The position numbers and the translations under genes are program-made. A stretch of 64,000 nt of DNA from UBA668 sp039796575 (GTDB taxonomy: Bacteria > Actinomycetota > Acidimicrobiia > Acidimicrobiales > Ilumatobacteraceae): assembly GCA_039796575.1 (NCBI GenBank), contig JBDKJP010000110.1, forward strand, positions 10,081-74,080. Direction: 5' to 3'. Below are positions 8,823 through 16,671 of this stretch, one piece after another. Position 1 is the stretch's first letter. Every line of letters starts with the position of its first letter. Under the pieces are notes generated by a model that did not search any database, had not been told where the DNA came from, and saw only the letters and a program-made list of their open reading frames with translations.

Positions 8823-10403
8823 CTAGGCGCGTGCCCGACGGGGCGAGCGACGCAGCGACAGGACCAGGTAGCCGATGTCGAGCAGCAGCAACCCGGCGAT
8901 GAGCTGCACGAGCATGCTGCCCGTGGAGCCGGTGACGACGAGCTCACCCGCGACGGTCGTGCTGGTGGCGACCGGGCCGCCCGACTCGACGGCCGTGGTG
9001 GTGGTGGCGGTGCTCTGACCGACGGCCGTGCTGCTCACGAACGCGCCGCCCGAGGTCGGCTTGCACACGAACACCACCGGCGACGGCAGGCCGATGCTGA
9101 CGCTGACGTTCGCGCCGTACATCGAGAAGTCCATCTTCCCGCTGCGCGCCGTCCACTGCATGTCGGCCACCGTGAAGCTCACCGTGGCCGGCTTCGCCGT
9201 GCCGTCGGGGTTCGTGGTGACCGGGATGTTGAGGTTGATCTTCGCCGAGTCCTGCGTGGTCTGCACCGTGTTGGTGCCCGTGATGGCGAGGTCGAGCGTG
9301 CCCTTGATGGTGGAGCCCGGCGTGATGAGGCCGAAGTTGATGCCGGTCTGGAACACGCTGGCCGGGATGGTGACCTTCCAGGCGAGGTTCGAGAGCTTGA
9401 ACGACGCGTCGGCGTCGACCTGTGCGGGCGCGGTGCCCGAGCCGTCGAAGCTGAGCTGGCTGAGGTCGGGCGTGACGCTGTTCTTGCACGACGTGGCGTA
9501 GGTGGCCGTGCCGCTCACCGGTCCGGGCAGGGTGGTCGTGGTGGCCGGCGCGGTCGTGGTGGTGGCACCCGCCGTCGTGGTGGTGGCGCCCGCGGTCGTG
9601 GTGGTGGCCGCCGACGTCGTGGTCGTGGCGCCGCCGGTCGTGGTGGTGGTGGCGGCCGTGGTGGTGGTGGCGCCACCGCCGTCGACCGTGACCGTGGCGA
9701 AGGGGCCGGCGGTGGCCGGGGTGAAGGTGGCGCCGCCGACGGCGGACGTGCCGGCCTGGCAGTCGAAGTTGGCCTTGATGAGGCCGCCGGCGACCTGCGC
9801 GCTGATGAACACGCCACCCTGCGGCGACACGGCGCCGGGCCCGACCTGACCGGCCGGGATGGCGGGCAGCGAACCAGGCGCGCCCTGTGCGAAGGCGATG
9901 TTGCCGCCGAGCGGGGTCCAGGTGGTGTCGGGCAGCGACAGGTTCAGGTTGAGCGGGGTGGCGGTCTCGTCACCGTTGCCGGGGATGCCGTTCGGGTCGC
10001 TGATGGTGGTGCTGACCGACGCCGTGAACGTGAGCACCTGCGTGACCTCGGCGGTGTTCGAGCCGGCGATGGCCACCCACCCCTTGACCGGGATGGTGTT
10101 CGGGCCGACGGTGAGGAGGCCGAGGTTGTAGCCCGACACGAGCAGGGTGGCGGGCACGGCCGCGGAGAAGTTGACACCACTCAGCGTGACAACACCGCCA
10201 CCGACGCTCGCCGGGTTCGGAGCACCACTCCCCGTGAGCGTGACGGTGATGTCGCTGAACGTGCCCGTGGCGTTGCTCTTGCACGCATTCGTCGCCGACG
10301 CCGCGTCGACGGTGCGTCGCGACGGGCCGACGATGACGGCCGCCGCGAGTGCGAACGACAGCAGGACCAGCAAAATCAAGGCCCCCCGCTGGTGGCTGCG
10401 CAT
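8823..10403 (-). CDS. Secreted two-domain surface protein with Thr-rich linkers and LPXTG-like C-terminal anchor
   Basis: A 526-residue protein that I assign to no named family. It has an N-terminal signal peptide (basic start, then LILLVLLSFALAAAV). A beta-rich domain of about 190 residues begins after NACKSNATG and contains FSDITVTLTGSGAPNP, VSGYNLGLLTVG and TWTPLGGNIAFAQGAPG. A Thr/Ala-rich linker of about 50 residues follows, then a second, related beta-rich domain with two Cys and MQWTARSGKMDFS, and a second Thr-rich stretch. The tail is LVVTG (488-492), a hydrophobic helix and RRSPRRARA, the layout of a sortase or similar wall-sorting signal, though LVVTG is not a canonical motif. Domain 1 is clearly paralogous to the start of the divergent protein at 10765. 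The upstream AAGGGGAA is a ribosome-binding site. Confidence 0.75.
   Translation of the reverse strand: MRSHQRGALILLVLLSFALAAAVIVGPSRRTVDAASATNACKSNATGTFSDITVTLTGSGAPNPASVGGGVVTLSGVNFSAAVPATLLVSGYNLGLLTVGPNTIPVKGWVAIAGSNTAEVTQVLTFTASVSTTISDPNGIPGNGDETATPLNLNLSLPDTTWTPLGGNIAFAQGAPGSLPAIPAGQVGPGAVSPQGGVFISAQVAGGLIKANFDCQAGTSAVGGATFTPATAGPFATVTVDGGGATTTTAATTTTTGGATTTTSAATTTTAGATTTTAGATTTTAPATTTTLPGPVSGTATYATSCKNSVTPDLSQLSFDGSGTAPAQVDADASFKLSNLAWKVTIPASVFQTGINFGLITPGSTIKGTLDLAITGTNTVQTTQDSAKINLNIPVTTNPDGTAKPATVSFTVADMQWTARSGKMDFSMYGANVSVSIGLPSPVVFVCKPTSGGAFVSSTAVGQSTATTTTAVESGGPVATSTTVAGELVVTGSTGSMLVQLIAGLLLLDIGYLVLSLRRSPRRARA
9530..9680. repeat. Low-complexity tandem repeat coding a Thr/Ala linker
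   Basis: On the plus strand this is a run of GTGGTCGTGGTGG-type units; on the coding strand it gives repeated TTTTAxA blocks. It is an in-frame O-glycosylation-type linker and a likely site of length variation by slippage. Confidence 0.8.
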
Positions 10404-10764
10404 GATGGTTCCCCTTGGTGTGGCTCGGATGCCCGCGTCCCCACGACGAGCAGGGCGTCACCTCACCACGCCGCCACGGTCGGTGTCAAGACTGACGACC
10501 AACGTCGTACCTTCAATTTCCCCTCAAGAGGGGCTTGACGAGCGGACCGATCATCCTGGTATGTTGCCGCCAAGCCCACCACGTTCCGTGGCGAGCGACA
10601 GCCACGGGAGGGGACGTCGGCAGACGGCTCGTGGAAACGACGAAACCGATGTCCAGCAAGGCGGTCCACCGTGCTTGCACTTCGTCGTATCCGCACAGCC
10701 ATCGACACTTCCTCGACAGTGGTGCACATCCGAGCCACCAACATCGAACCAGGGAGTGATCCTC
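10404..10764. promoter_or_regulatory. Divergent intergenic control region of the surface locus
   Basis: This 360-bp gap separates two divergent paralogous secreted-protein genes and holds no convincing gene. On the plus strand, TTGACG (10535-10540) and TATGTT (10560-10565) are 19 bp apart, giving a candidate promoter with a leader of almost 200 nt. On the minus strand, TTGACA (complement of 10484-10489) is a candidate -35 for the leftward gene. A hairpin or operator CCCCTC-AA-GAGGGG (10520-10533) abuts the plus-strand -35. Confidence 0.5.
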
Positions 10765-12543
10765 TTGCAATCCACCACCAGGCGCAGGGGCGCCATCGCA
10801 GCGATTGCCGGCCTCCTGGCCGCCGTCGTCGCGGTGGGCGCCACCACCGGAGCGGTGCAAGCCGCACCGGGCAGCCTCGCCACCATGAACACCTGCCAGA
10901 ACAACGCCAACGGCAACTTCTCCGACATCCAATGGACGTTGTCGGGCACCGCGGCACCGAACCCGCAGACGCTCGGCGCCGGCGACATCACGTTGTCGGG
11001 CGGCCGCATCGTCGGTGAGATCCCGGCGGCCATCCTCGTGGCCGGCTACAACCTCGGCGTCCTCACCGTCGGCTCGAACCCGATCCCCACCAAGATCTGG
11101 GTCGCCCGTTCGGCCAGCAACGTCGACACCGGCGGCGGCGTGAAGGGCACGCTCACCCGTGTCGACCTGCTCGACCTGCCGACGCAGCTGAGCACCGTCA
11201 TCACCGACCCCGACGGCATCCCCGGCGGTACCGGCCCCGGCGGCGCCGACGAGACAGCCACGCCCATCTCCGTCGACCAGCCGCTGCCGAACTGGACCGT
11301 CACGCCGCTCGGCGGCAACGTGAGCTTCAAGCAGGGTGCGCCCGGCGCCATCGGCCCGCTGCCCATCGGCACCAACAACGCCAACGTCGCCACGACCGGC
11401 AGCATCTTCACCCAGTCGGTGGTGGCCGGTGGCCTCATCAAGGTGAACTTCGACTGCCAGCCCGGCACCTCCACGGTGGCCGTGCCGCCGAGCACCACCA
11501 CCACGGGCATCCCCGCGGCGAGCATCGGTGCGTTCGAGGTCGGCGAAGTGGTGGCACCGCCCACCGCGCCGACGTGCACCAACGAGAGCGTCAGCGTGGG
11601 CGTCGGCCAGTCGGCCAGCGTCGACCTGCGTGACAACTGCGAGGACGTCAACGAGGCACAGGGTGGCGGTTCGCCGTTCACGTTCAACCTCGGCCCCGTC
11701 TCGGCAGGCACCCTCGAGGCCACCGCGGTCGACGGCGTGTACACCTACACGGCGCCGGCTGCCGACCCGGGTGCACCAGTGGTCATCGACTTCACCGCCA
11801 CCGACGCGAGCGGCCTCACCAGCGCCGCCGGCAGCACCATCAGCGCCACCATCCTGGCCAACCAGTGCGACGCCACGGCCGAGACCTGCGACCTCACGCA
11901 GATCGTCGCCCAGCCCGTCGTCGGCACCACGATGACCATGTCGAAGGTGCCCGGCGCCATCGTCATGTCGCCCGTCGTGTTGAACGGCGCCGAGCAGGTG
12001 TCGACCGGTGCGCTGAACACCATCACCGTCACCAACGCCCGTGGCACGGCGGCCGCCTGGTCGGTCACCGCCTACGTCACCGACCTCGGTGCCGCAGGTG
12101 CTCGTACGTTCGAGCCGCTCCCCGGTGTGGTCGTGCCGCTGTGCTCGCTCGCCGGCGCCGGCCCGTTCGCCGCCAACCCGGCGTTCGCCGCCACCATCGA
12201 CAGCGACCGCCTGTGCATCCCCGGTGACAACCTCGGCTGGACCCCGGCCGCGGCCGTGGCCCACAACGACATCCCCGGTGATGTCGCGGCCGTCAGCGCC
12301 GGTGCCGCCAGCGCCGCATCGCCGGCCGAGTGGCTCGCCGCCCTCGTGGCTGCGGGCAACACCGCCGATCCCGCTCAGGGCGTCGACGGCCTCGGTGGCC
12401 TGCTCAGCGCGAAGACGCTGTGCTCGGCACCGGTGAACCAGTCGGGTGGCACGTTCACCTGCAATGCCTCCCTGTACCTCGGTGTCCCGGCCTCGGCCGG
12501 TGCCGGTACGTACACGGGTGGTCTCGTGCTGACGCTCGCCTGA
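10765..12543 (+). CDS. Secreted surface protein with WxL-like C-terminal domain
   Basis: About 592 residues. I chose the TTG at 10765, 8 nt after AGGGAG; the in-frame GTG at 10756 is too close to it. A signal peptide (TTRRRGAIAAIAGLLAAVVA, processed near VQAAPG) leads into a domain paralogous to the first domain of the divergent protein, with NGNFSDIQWTLSGTAAPNP and VAGYNLGVLTVGSNPIP. A cadherin or Ig-like domain (about 270-370) follows. The last 220 residues carry NTITVTNARGTAAAWSVTAY and end in ASAGAGTYTGGLVLTLA, which resemble the two signature strands of the Firmicutes WxL cell-wall-binding domain. Next to a DUF916 gene this is meaningful, but the assignment is by eye. No membrane anchor is seen. 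Confidence 0.65.
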   Translation: MQSTTRRRGAIAAIAGLLAAVVAVGATTGAVQAAPGSLATMNTCQNNANGNFSDIQWTLSGTAAPNPQTLGAGDITLSGGRIVGEIPAAILVAGYNLGVLTVGSNPIPTKIWVARSASNVDTGGGVKGTLTRVDLLDLPTQLSTVITDPDGIPGGTGPGGADETATPISVDQPLPNWTVTPLGGNVSFKQGAPGAIGPLPIGTNNANVATTGSIFTQSVVAGGLIKVNFDCQPGTSTVAVPPSTTTTGIPAASIGAFEVGEVVAPPTAPTCTNESVSVGVGQSASVDLRDNCEDVNEAQGGGSPFTFNLGPVSAGTLEATAVDGVYTYTAPAADPGAPVVIDFTATDASGLTSAAGSTISATILANQCDATAETCDLTQIVAQPVVGTTMTMSKVPGAIVMSPVVLNGAEQVSTGALNTITVTNARGTAAAWSVTAYVTDLGAAGARTFEPLPGVVVPLCSLAGAGPFAANPAFAATIDSDRLCIPGDNLGWTPAAAVAHNDIPGDVAAVSAGAASAASPAEWLAALVAAGNTADPAQGVDGLGGLLSAKTLCSAPVNQSGGTFTCNASLYLGVPASAGAGTYTGGLVLTLA

Positions 12544-12585
12544 CCTCGGTCGGGCGAACGCCACACAACCTGTACACACCAACTC

Positions 12586-12625
12586 GAGCGGGTGGGATCC
12601 CGGGCAACCGGGGTTCCACCCGCTC
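12586..12625 (+). terminator. Intercistronic hairpin with GCAA tetraloop, attenuator or processing site
   Basis: The arms GAGCGGGTGGGATCCCGG (12586-12603) and CCGGGGTTCCACCCGCTC (12608-12625) pair fully as RNA if two G-U wobbles are allowed, closing on a GNRA-type GCAA loop. No U-tract follows. It lies between the WxL-like gene and the DUF916 gene and could lower read-through or protect the upstream message. Confidence 0.6.
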
Positions 12626-12656
12626 CCCATTGCAAGAACAAGGACGGGAAGCAGAC

Positions 12657-13673
12657 GTGGAGCTCGGACGGAAGCGGCACCACCTCCGACACATCGCCGC
12701 AGTGGCCATCGGCCTGCTGCTGGGGACGACGTCGATCACCGCGGCGGCACCCGCTGCACCCCGGTCGACGGCACCGCCCACCGACGAGACGTCCACCGAC
12801 TCGCCCGGCAGCTTCGCCGTCCAACCCTCCGGCGAGGCCGGACCGGGCGGTCGCGACTTCTTCATCTACACGCTGAAGGTGGGCGAGCTCTACGGCGACA
12901 CCGTCGCCATCTCCAACCTCGGCACCGAGCCGGCCACGTTCGTGATCTACGCCACCGACGCGCAGAACACCACCGACGGCTCGTTCAGCCTGCTCCGCGA
13001 GGAGGAGACCCCCACCGACGTCGGCACGTGGGTGGAGCTCGGCGCCACCCAGTGGACGGTCGAGCCAGGCACGTTCGTGAACGTGCCGTTCAGCATCTCG
13101 GTGCCCGACGACGCCGCACCCGGCGACCACGTCGGCGCCATCGTGGCCCAGAAGATCGACGACCCCGACAACCCCGACGACGGCATCGGGCTCGACGTGC
13201 GGGTGCGCATCGGCGCCCGCATCTACGTGCGCGTCGACGGCCCGGTGAGCCCGTCGCTCGCCATCGATCGTTTCGAGATCGACTACGACGCCCCCGGCAC
13301 GCCCTTCGGCAGCAACAACGCCAAGGTCACCTACGTGCTCACCAACACCGGCGACATCCGCCTCACGCCGACCGCGGATCTCGAGGTGTCGGGCCTGTTC
13401 GGGCTCGGCTCGACCTCGTCGCCGCAGCGGCAGATCCCCGAGCTGCTGCCCGGTGGCTCGATCGAGATCGCCGAAACGGTGCAGGATGTGCAGCCGTGGA
13501 TGCGCATCACCGCCGACCTCGAGGTGCAGGCCGAAGAAGGCGCGGTGCTGGTGCAGTCGTCGATCACCCAGTGGGCCGTGCCGTGGCTGAGCGTCATCGT
13601 CGTCGGCGTCGTGGTGCTGGCGCTCGTGGTGTGGCGCATCATCGCCCGCCGACGGAAGCGGGCCACCGCCTGA
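12657..13673 (+). CDS. DUF916 (WxL-interacting) type I membrane protein
   Basis: A 338-residue protein. After a signal peptide (HLRHIAAVAIGLLLG) comes an Ig-like region beginning SFAVQPSGEAGPGGRDFF and containing VAISNLGTEPATFVIYATDA, which I recognise as DUF916, the peptidoglycan-binding part of WxL-interacting proteins. A second beta domain runs to about residue 300, then one transmembrane helix (WLSVIVVGVVVLALVVW) and a basic tail RRRKR. The start is GTG with GGGAAG upstream. The gene follows the WxL-like gene and overlaps the next gene by one base (TGATG). It probably holds surface proteins at the wall, as in Firmicutes WxL loci. Confidence 0.75.
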   Translation: MELGRKRHHLRHIAAVAIGLLLGTTSITAAAPAAPRSTAPPTDETSTDSPGSFAVQPSGEAGPGGRDFFIYTLKVGELYGDTVAISNLGTEPATFVIYATDAQNTTDGSFSLLREEETPTDVGTWVELGATQWTVEPGTFVNVPFSISVPDDAAPGDHVGAIVAQKIDDPDNPDDGIGLDVRVRIGARIYVRVDGPVSPSLAIDRFEIDYDAPGTPFGSNNAKVTYVLTNTGDIRLTPTADLEVSGLFGLGSTSSPQRQIPELLPGGSIEIAETVQDVQPWMRITADLEVQAEEGAVLVQSSITQWAVPWLSVIVVGVVVLALVVWRIIARRRKRATA

Positions 13674-15055
13674 TGCCTCGCGGAGCACGGGCCGTGCTGC
13701 GGTGGTGGGTCGCGAGCTGCGCGTTCGCGACCCTCTTCGCCGCGGGCGCGGCCGGTGCGGCGCCGCCCCCCGACGACCCGAACACCCCGGTGATCGAGGT
13801 CGTCGACAGCGCGGTCATCGGCGACGCCGTGCTGCCCGGGCAGACGTTCAAGGTCGAGGGCCGCGGCTGGCCGACGAACACGCTCGTCCAGCTCGAGGTG
13901 TGCGGCGCCGAAGCCCGGTCGGGCTCGTCCGACTGCGCCGTCTCGAGCGCGCAGGTGGTGGCCACCGGCGACGACGGCACCCTCCGCGGACGTGTGCCGA
14001 TCGTCATCCCGCCGTCGCCGTGCCCGTGCGTCATCCGGGCGCTCAGCCAGACCGGCACCGCCACCGCCACCACCCCGGTCGAGGTGCCCGGCGCGCTCTC
14101 CAGCCATCCCGGCGACGGCAGCGTCGTCGCACCCGCGCTGCGCCGGCTGGAGGTGGAGAACGTGTCGCTCAACGGCAGCAACACGCTGCGCACATGGCTC
14201 GGCGCAGGCCCCCAGCGCACGTTCGAGTTCGAGGTCGTCAACACCGGCAGCGTGCCGGTCAACGACGCCACCGTCATCATCACCGCCGGCCCGGTCGACG
14301 CACCGAACGGGTTCGTGCCGCCGGTGCGGCTCGACCGGATGGAGGTCGGCGAACGACGCGCCGTGTCGGTGCCCATCCAGTTCCCGGCACTGTCGTGGGG
14401 CGAGCAACAGGTGCGCGCCGTCATCAACGGCACGTCGGCGCCGGTGGCGTTCGCCGAGACCACCAGCTCCTACCCGTGGCTGCTCGTCATCGTGCCCACC
14501 GTGCTGCTCGTGCAACTGCTGCTCATCACCGTCCGCAACCTCGTTCGCCGTCGCCTCCACGAGGAGGAGTCCGAGGTCGTGGTCGCCGACCCGAACGAAC
14601 CGGCCGACGACGCGCTGATCTGCGTGGTCGAGTACTCGCTGGCCGTGCCGTCACCCGACGGTGGCGCGCCCACCCAGGAGCACCGCACCGAGGTGGTGCG
14701 CAGCATGGCCACCGTGCGCCAGATGGTGCTCGACTCGCTGCGCGACGACACCGGTGACGACGACGGCGGCACCGACGGGGCGCCGGCCGCGCCCGCCATC
14801 GCCATCAGCACCATCACGCTGCTCGCCGACGCCGACGCCCGGGTGGGCACCGCCTACCACGCCTGCGACGCGCTGTGCGAGTGGATCGAGACCACGTTCG
14901 CCGAGAGCGACCACCCCGCGGCGAAGTCGCTCACGCTGCGCCGGCACGTCAGCCCCACCGGCAACACCAGCGCCGCCGCTGCCTCGGGCATGGGCATGGT
15001 GCCGCTGTCGGTGATGGTGCGCGCACCGCACGTGCGAGCCGCCGCCGTGGCATGA
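13673..15055 (+). CDS. Surface protein with two beta domains, one TM helix and a cytoplasmic domain
   Basis: A 460-residue protein of no family I can name. A signal peptide (MPRGARAVLRWWVASCAFAT...) precedes an IPT-like or chitin-binding-like region with paired cysteines (VCGAEA, SDCAVSS, PSPCPCV). A CARDB/DUF11-like domain with EFEVVNTGSVPVNDATVII follows. A single helix (LLVIVPTVLLVQLLLITV) at about residue 270 leads to roughly 180 intracellular residues containing VVEYSLAVPSPDGG and a predicted alpha-beta part. The intracellular portion sets it apart from a simple wall protein and suggests signalling or coupling to a cytoplasmic partner. It is translated with the DUF916 gene (TGATG overlap). 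Confidence 0.6.
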   Translation: MPRGARAVLRWWVASCAFATLFAAGAAGAAPPPDDPNTPVIEVVDSAVIGDAVLPGQTFKVEGRGWPTNTLVQLEVCGAEARSGSSDCAVSSAQVVATGDDGTLRGRVPIVIPPSPCPCVIRALSQTGTATATTPVEVPGALSSHPGDGSVVAPALRRLEVENVSLNGSNTLRTWLGAGPQRTFEFEVVNTGSVPVNDATVIITAGPVDAPNGFVPPVRLDRMEVGERRAVSVPIQFPALSWGEQQVRAVINGTSAPVAFAETTSSYPWLLVIVPTVLLVQLLLITVRNLVRRRLHEEESEVVVADPNEPADDALICVVEYSLAVPSPDGGAPTQEHRTEVVRSMATVRQMVLDSLRDDTGDDDGGTDGAPAAPAIAISTITLLADADARVGTAYHACDALCEWIETTFAESDHPAAKSLTLRRHVSPTGNTSAAAASGMGMVPLSVMVRAPHVRAAAVA

Positions 15056-15082
15056 CCGCGCCGTCCTCGCCGTCACACAAGA

Positions 15083-15111
15083 GACGGCGGCCCCACGAGA
15101 GGGTCGCCGTC
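15083..15111 (+). terminator. Hairpin terminator at the end of the surface operon
   Basis: GACGGCG (15083-15089) pairs with CGCCGTC (15105-15111) around an inner CCC/GGG pair. The sequence after it is CCTTCTCC, so it is an I-shaped rather than U-tract terminator. It lies 28 bp after the stop at 15055. Confidence 0.6.
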
Positions 15112-15255
15112 CCTTCTCCGAGCCACCGGAGAACGAATCTCAGGCTAACCATCGATCCCGGCAAACACAGCGCGGGCCACCACCACCGGGGGCCGGGCAC
15201 GGGGTACGCTCGGCCACGCCGCAACCTGACGACCAGGTGATGGGAGCTCCGACGC

Positions 15256-16620
15256 ATGGGACTGTTCAGCAAGAAACCGAAGCCGGCACCGGCCGTGAGC
15301 GACGACGTCGATCCGTCGAGCGCGCCCACGCCGGCCGCAGGGCTGCCCGCGCCCGTACCGGCGCCCGCCCCTGCACCGGCCCCGGCGAAGGCGGCGAAGA
15401 AGTCGAAGAAGGCCACCATCGACCCGGTCGACTTCCTCAACCTGCGCGCCGAACTGATGGACGTGAAGGCCCGCCTCATGGCCGCCGAGCAGTCGCGCGC
15501 CATCGTCGAGAGCCGCCTCGCCGCGCTCGACGCCACCGCACTCGCGCTCTCCAGCGAGCAGGCGGGCTCCACCGGCGCCGGCGAGCGGCTCGCCGAGCTC
15601 GAGGCGCGGGTGGCCGAGCTGGCCCAGCCCGGCACCGACGCCGACGACATGGCCGCCGTGGCCGCGCTGCAGGCATCGCTGCAGGGTCGCATCGACGAGC
15701 TCGCCGGCCAGGTCGAGCAGCAGAAGGCCGCCGCAGCTGCCGCCACCGCCGCCGCCGAGGCGGCCACCGCCGCCGCAGCCACCGCGTCCTCCACGCCCGC
15801 GGCAGCCGCCACGGTCGACCCGGAGCTCGCCGCGAAGATCGACGCGCTCGAGGTGCAGGTCGCACAGGCCACCGCCGCAGCCGAGGCCGCGCGTGCCGAG
15901 GTGGCCGCGAAGGCCGAGCCGCCGTCGTCGCTGCTGTTCACCCCGGCCGCCACACCCACCGTCGACCCAGAGGTCGCGGCGCGGCTCGACGCCCTCGGCG
16001 ACCGCATCACCGCCATCGAGCCGCTGCACGAACGCAGCGCCCAGATCGACGACCTGGCGCAGCGCGTCGCGCAGATCGACGTGCTCGCCGGACAGCTCTC
16101 GCAGCTCAACGCGCGGGTCAGCGCGCAGGCCGAGTTCGGTGCACAGCTCAGCGCGATGCGCGACCGCATCACCGAACTGCAGAGCGACACCGAAGTGCGC
16201 CGCGAGGCGGCACTGGTGGCCAACGACGACGCCGAGCTCCGCGACCGGGTCAACGGGCTCACCGATCGCATGCTCGCGGCAGAGGCACTGGCGGCACAGC
16301 TCGGCGTGCTCGCCGAGCGCGTCGCCGCCACCGACGCCACGGCACGCCACGCGAGCGAGCAGGTCGCTGCGCTCGAGCAGCGGGTCGACTCGGTGGGCAC
16401 CGAGTTGGCCAACCAGATCAGCGAGCTCGGCCGCGACATCGACGGCCTCGCCGCCCGCACCGCCGACGTGGCCTCCGGCACCGTGAGCGACGAGGTGATG
16501 GCGGCGCTGCGCAACGGCCAGATCAAGCTCGCGAACGAGCAGGCGCGCTACGAGATCGCGTTCCGCGAAGACCTCGCGGCGCTCGCCGAGCACGTGCGCC
16601 GCAACCCGCCCCGCGCCTGA
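15256..16620 (+). CDS. Ala-rich coiled-coil protein
   Basis: A 454-residue hydrophilic protein. The basic N-terminus MGLFSKKPKP is followed by a Pro/Ala linker (15-50), then nearly continuous heptad-rich helix to the end, with alternating LAAL, LEARV, IDALEVQVA and LAQRVAQID. It has no signal peptide, membrane helix or enzyme motif. GGGAG lies about 10 nt upstream of the ATG. It could be a cytoskeletal or scaffold protein for cell shape or polarity. The DivIVA-like gene is close by (19538-21571), which is suggestive only. Confidence 0.7.
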   Translation: MGLFSKKPKPAPAVSDDVDPSSAPTPAAGLPAPVPAPAPAPAPAKAAKKSKKATIDPVDFLNLRAELMDVKARLMAAEQSRAIVESRLAALDATALALSSEQAGSTGAGERLAELEARVAELAQPGTDADDMAAVAALQASLQGRIDELAGQVEQQKAAAAAATAAAEAATAAAATASSTPAAAATVDPELAAKIDALEVQVAQATAAAEAARAEVAAKAEPPSSLLFTPAATPTVDPEVAARLDALGDRITAIEPLHERSAQIDDLAQRVAQIDVLAGQLSQLNARVSAQAEFGAQLSAMRDRITELQSDTEVRREAALVANDDAELRDRVNGLTDRMLAAEALAAQLGVLAERVAATDATARHASEQVAALEQRVDSVGTELANQISELGRDIDGLAARTADVASGTVSDEVMAALRNGQIKLANEQARYEIAFREDLAALAEHVRRNPPRA

Positions 16621-16671
16621 CCCCCTCCCTTCCCCGGGACGATTCGCGCCCGACCGGGGGTGGCGGGTGGG

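Noticed and set aside
9530..9680. CRISPR-like or regulatory tandem repeat
   Set aside because: Units are short, in frame and encode a Thr/Ala linker of a secreted protein; there are no unique spacers.
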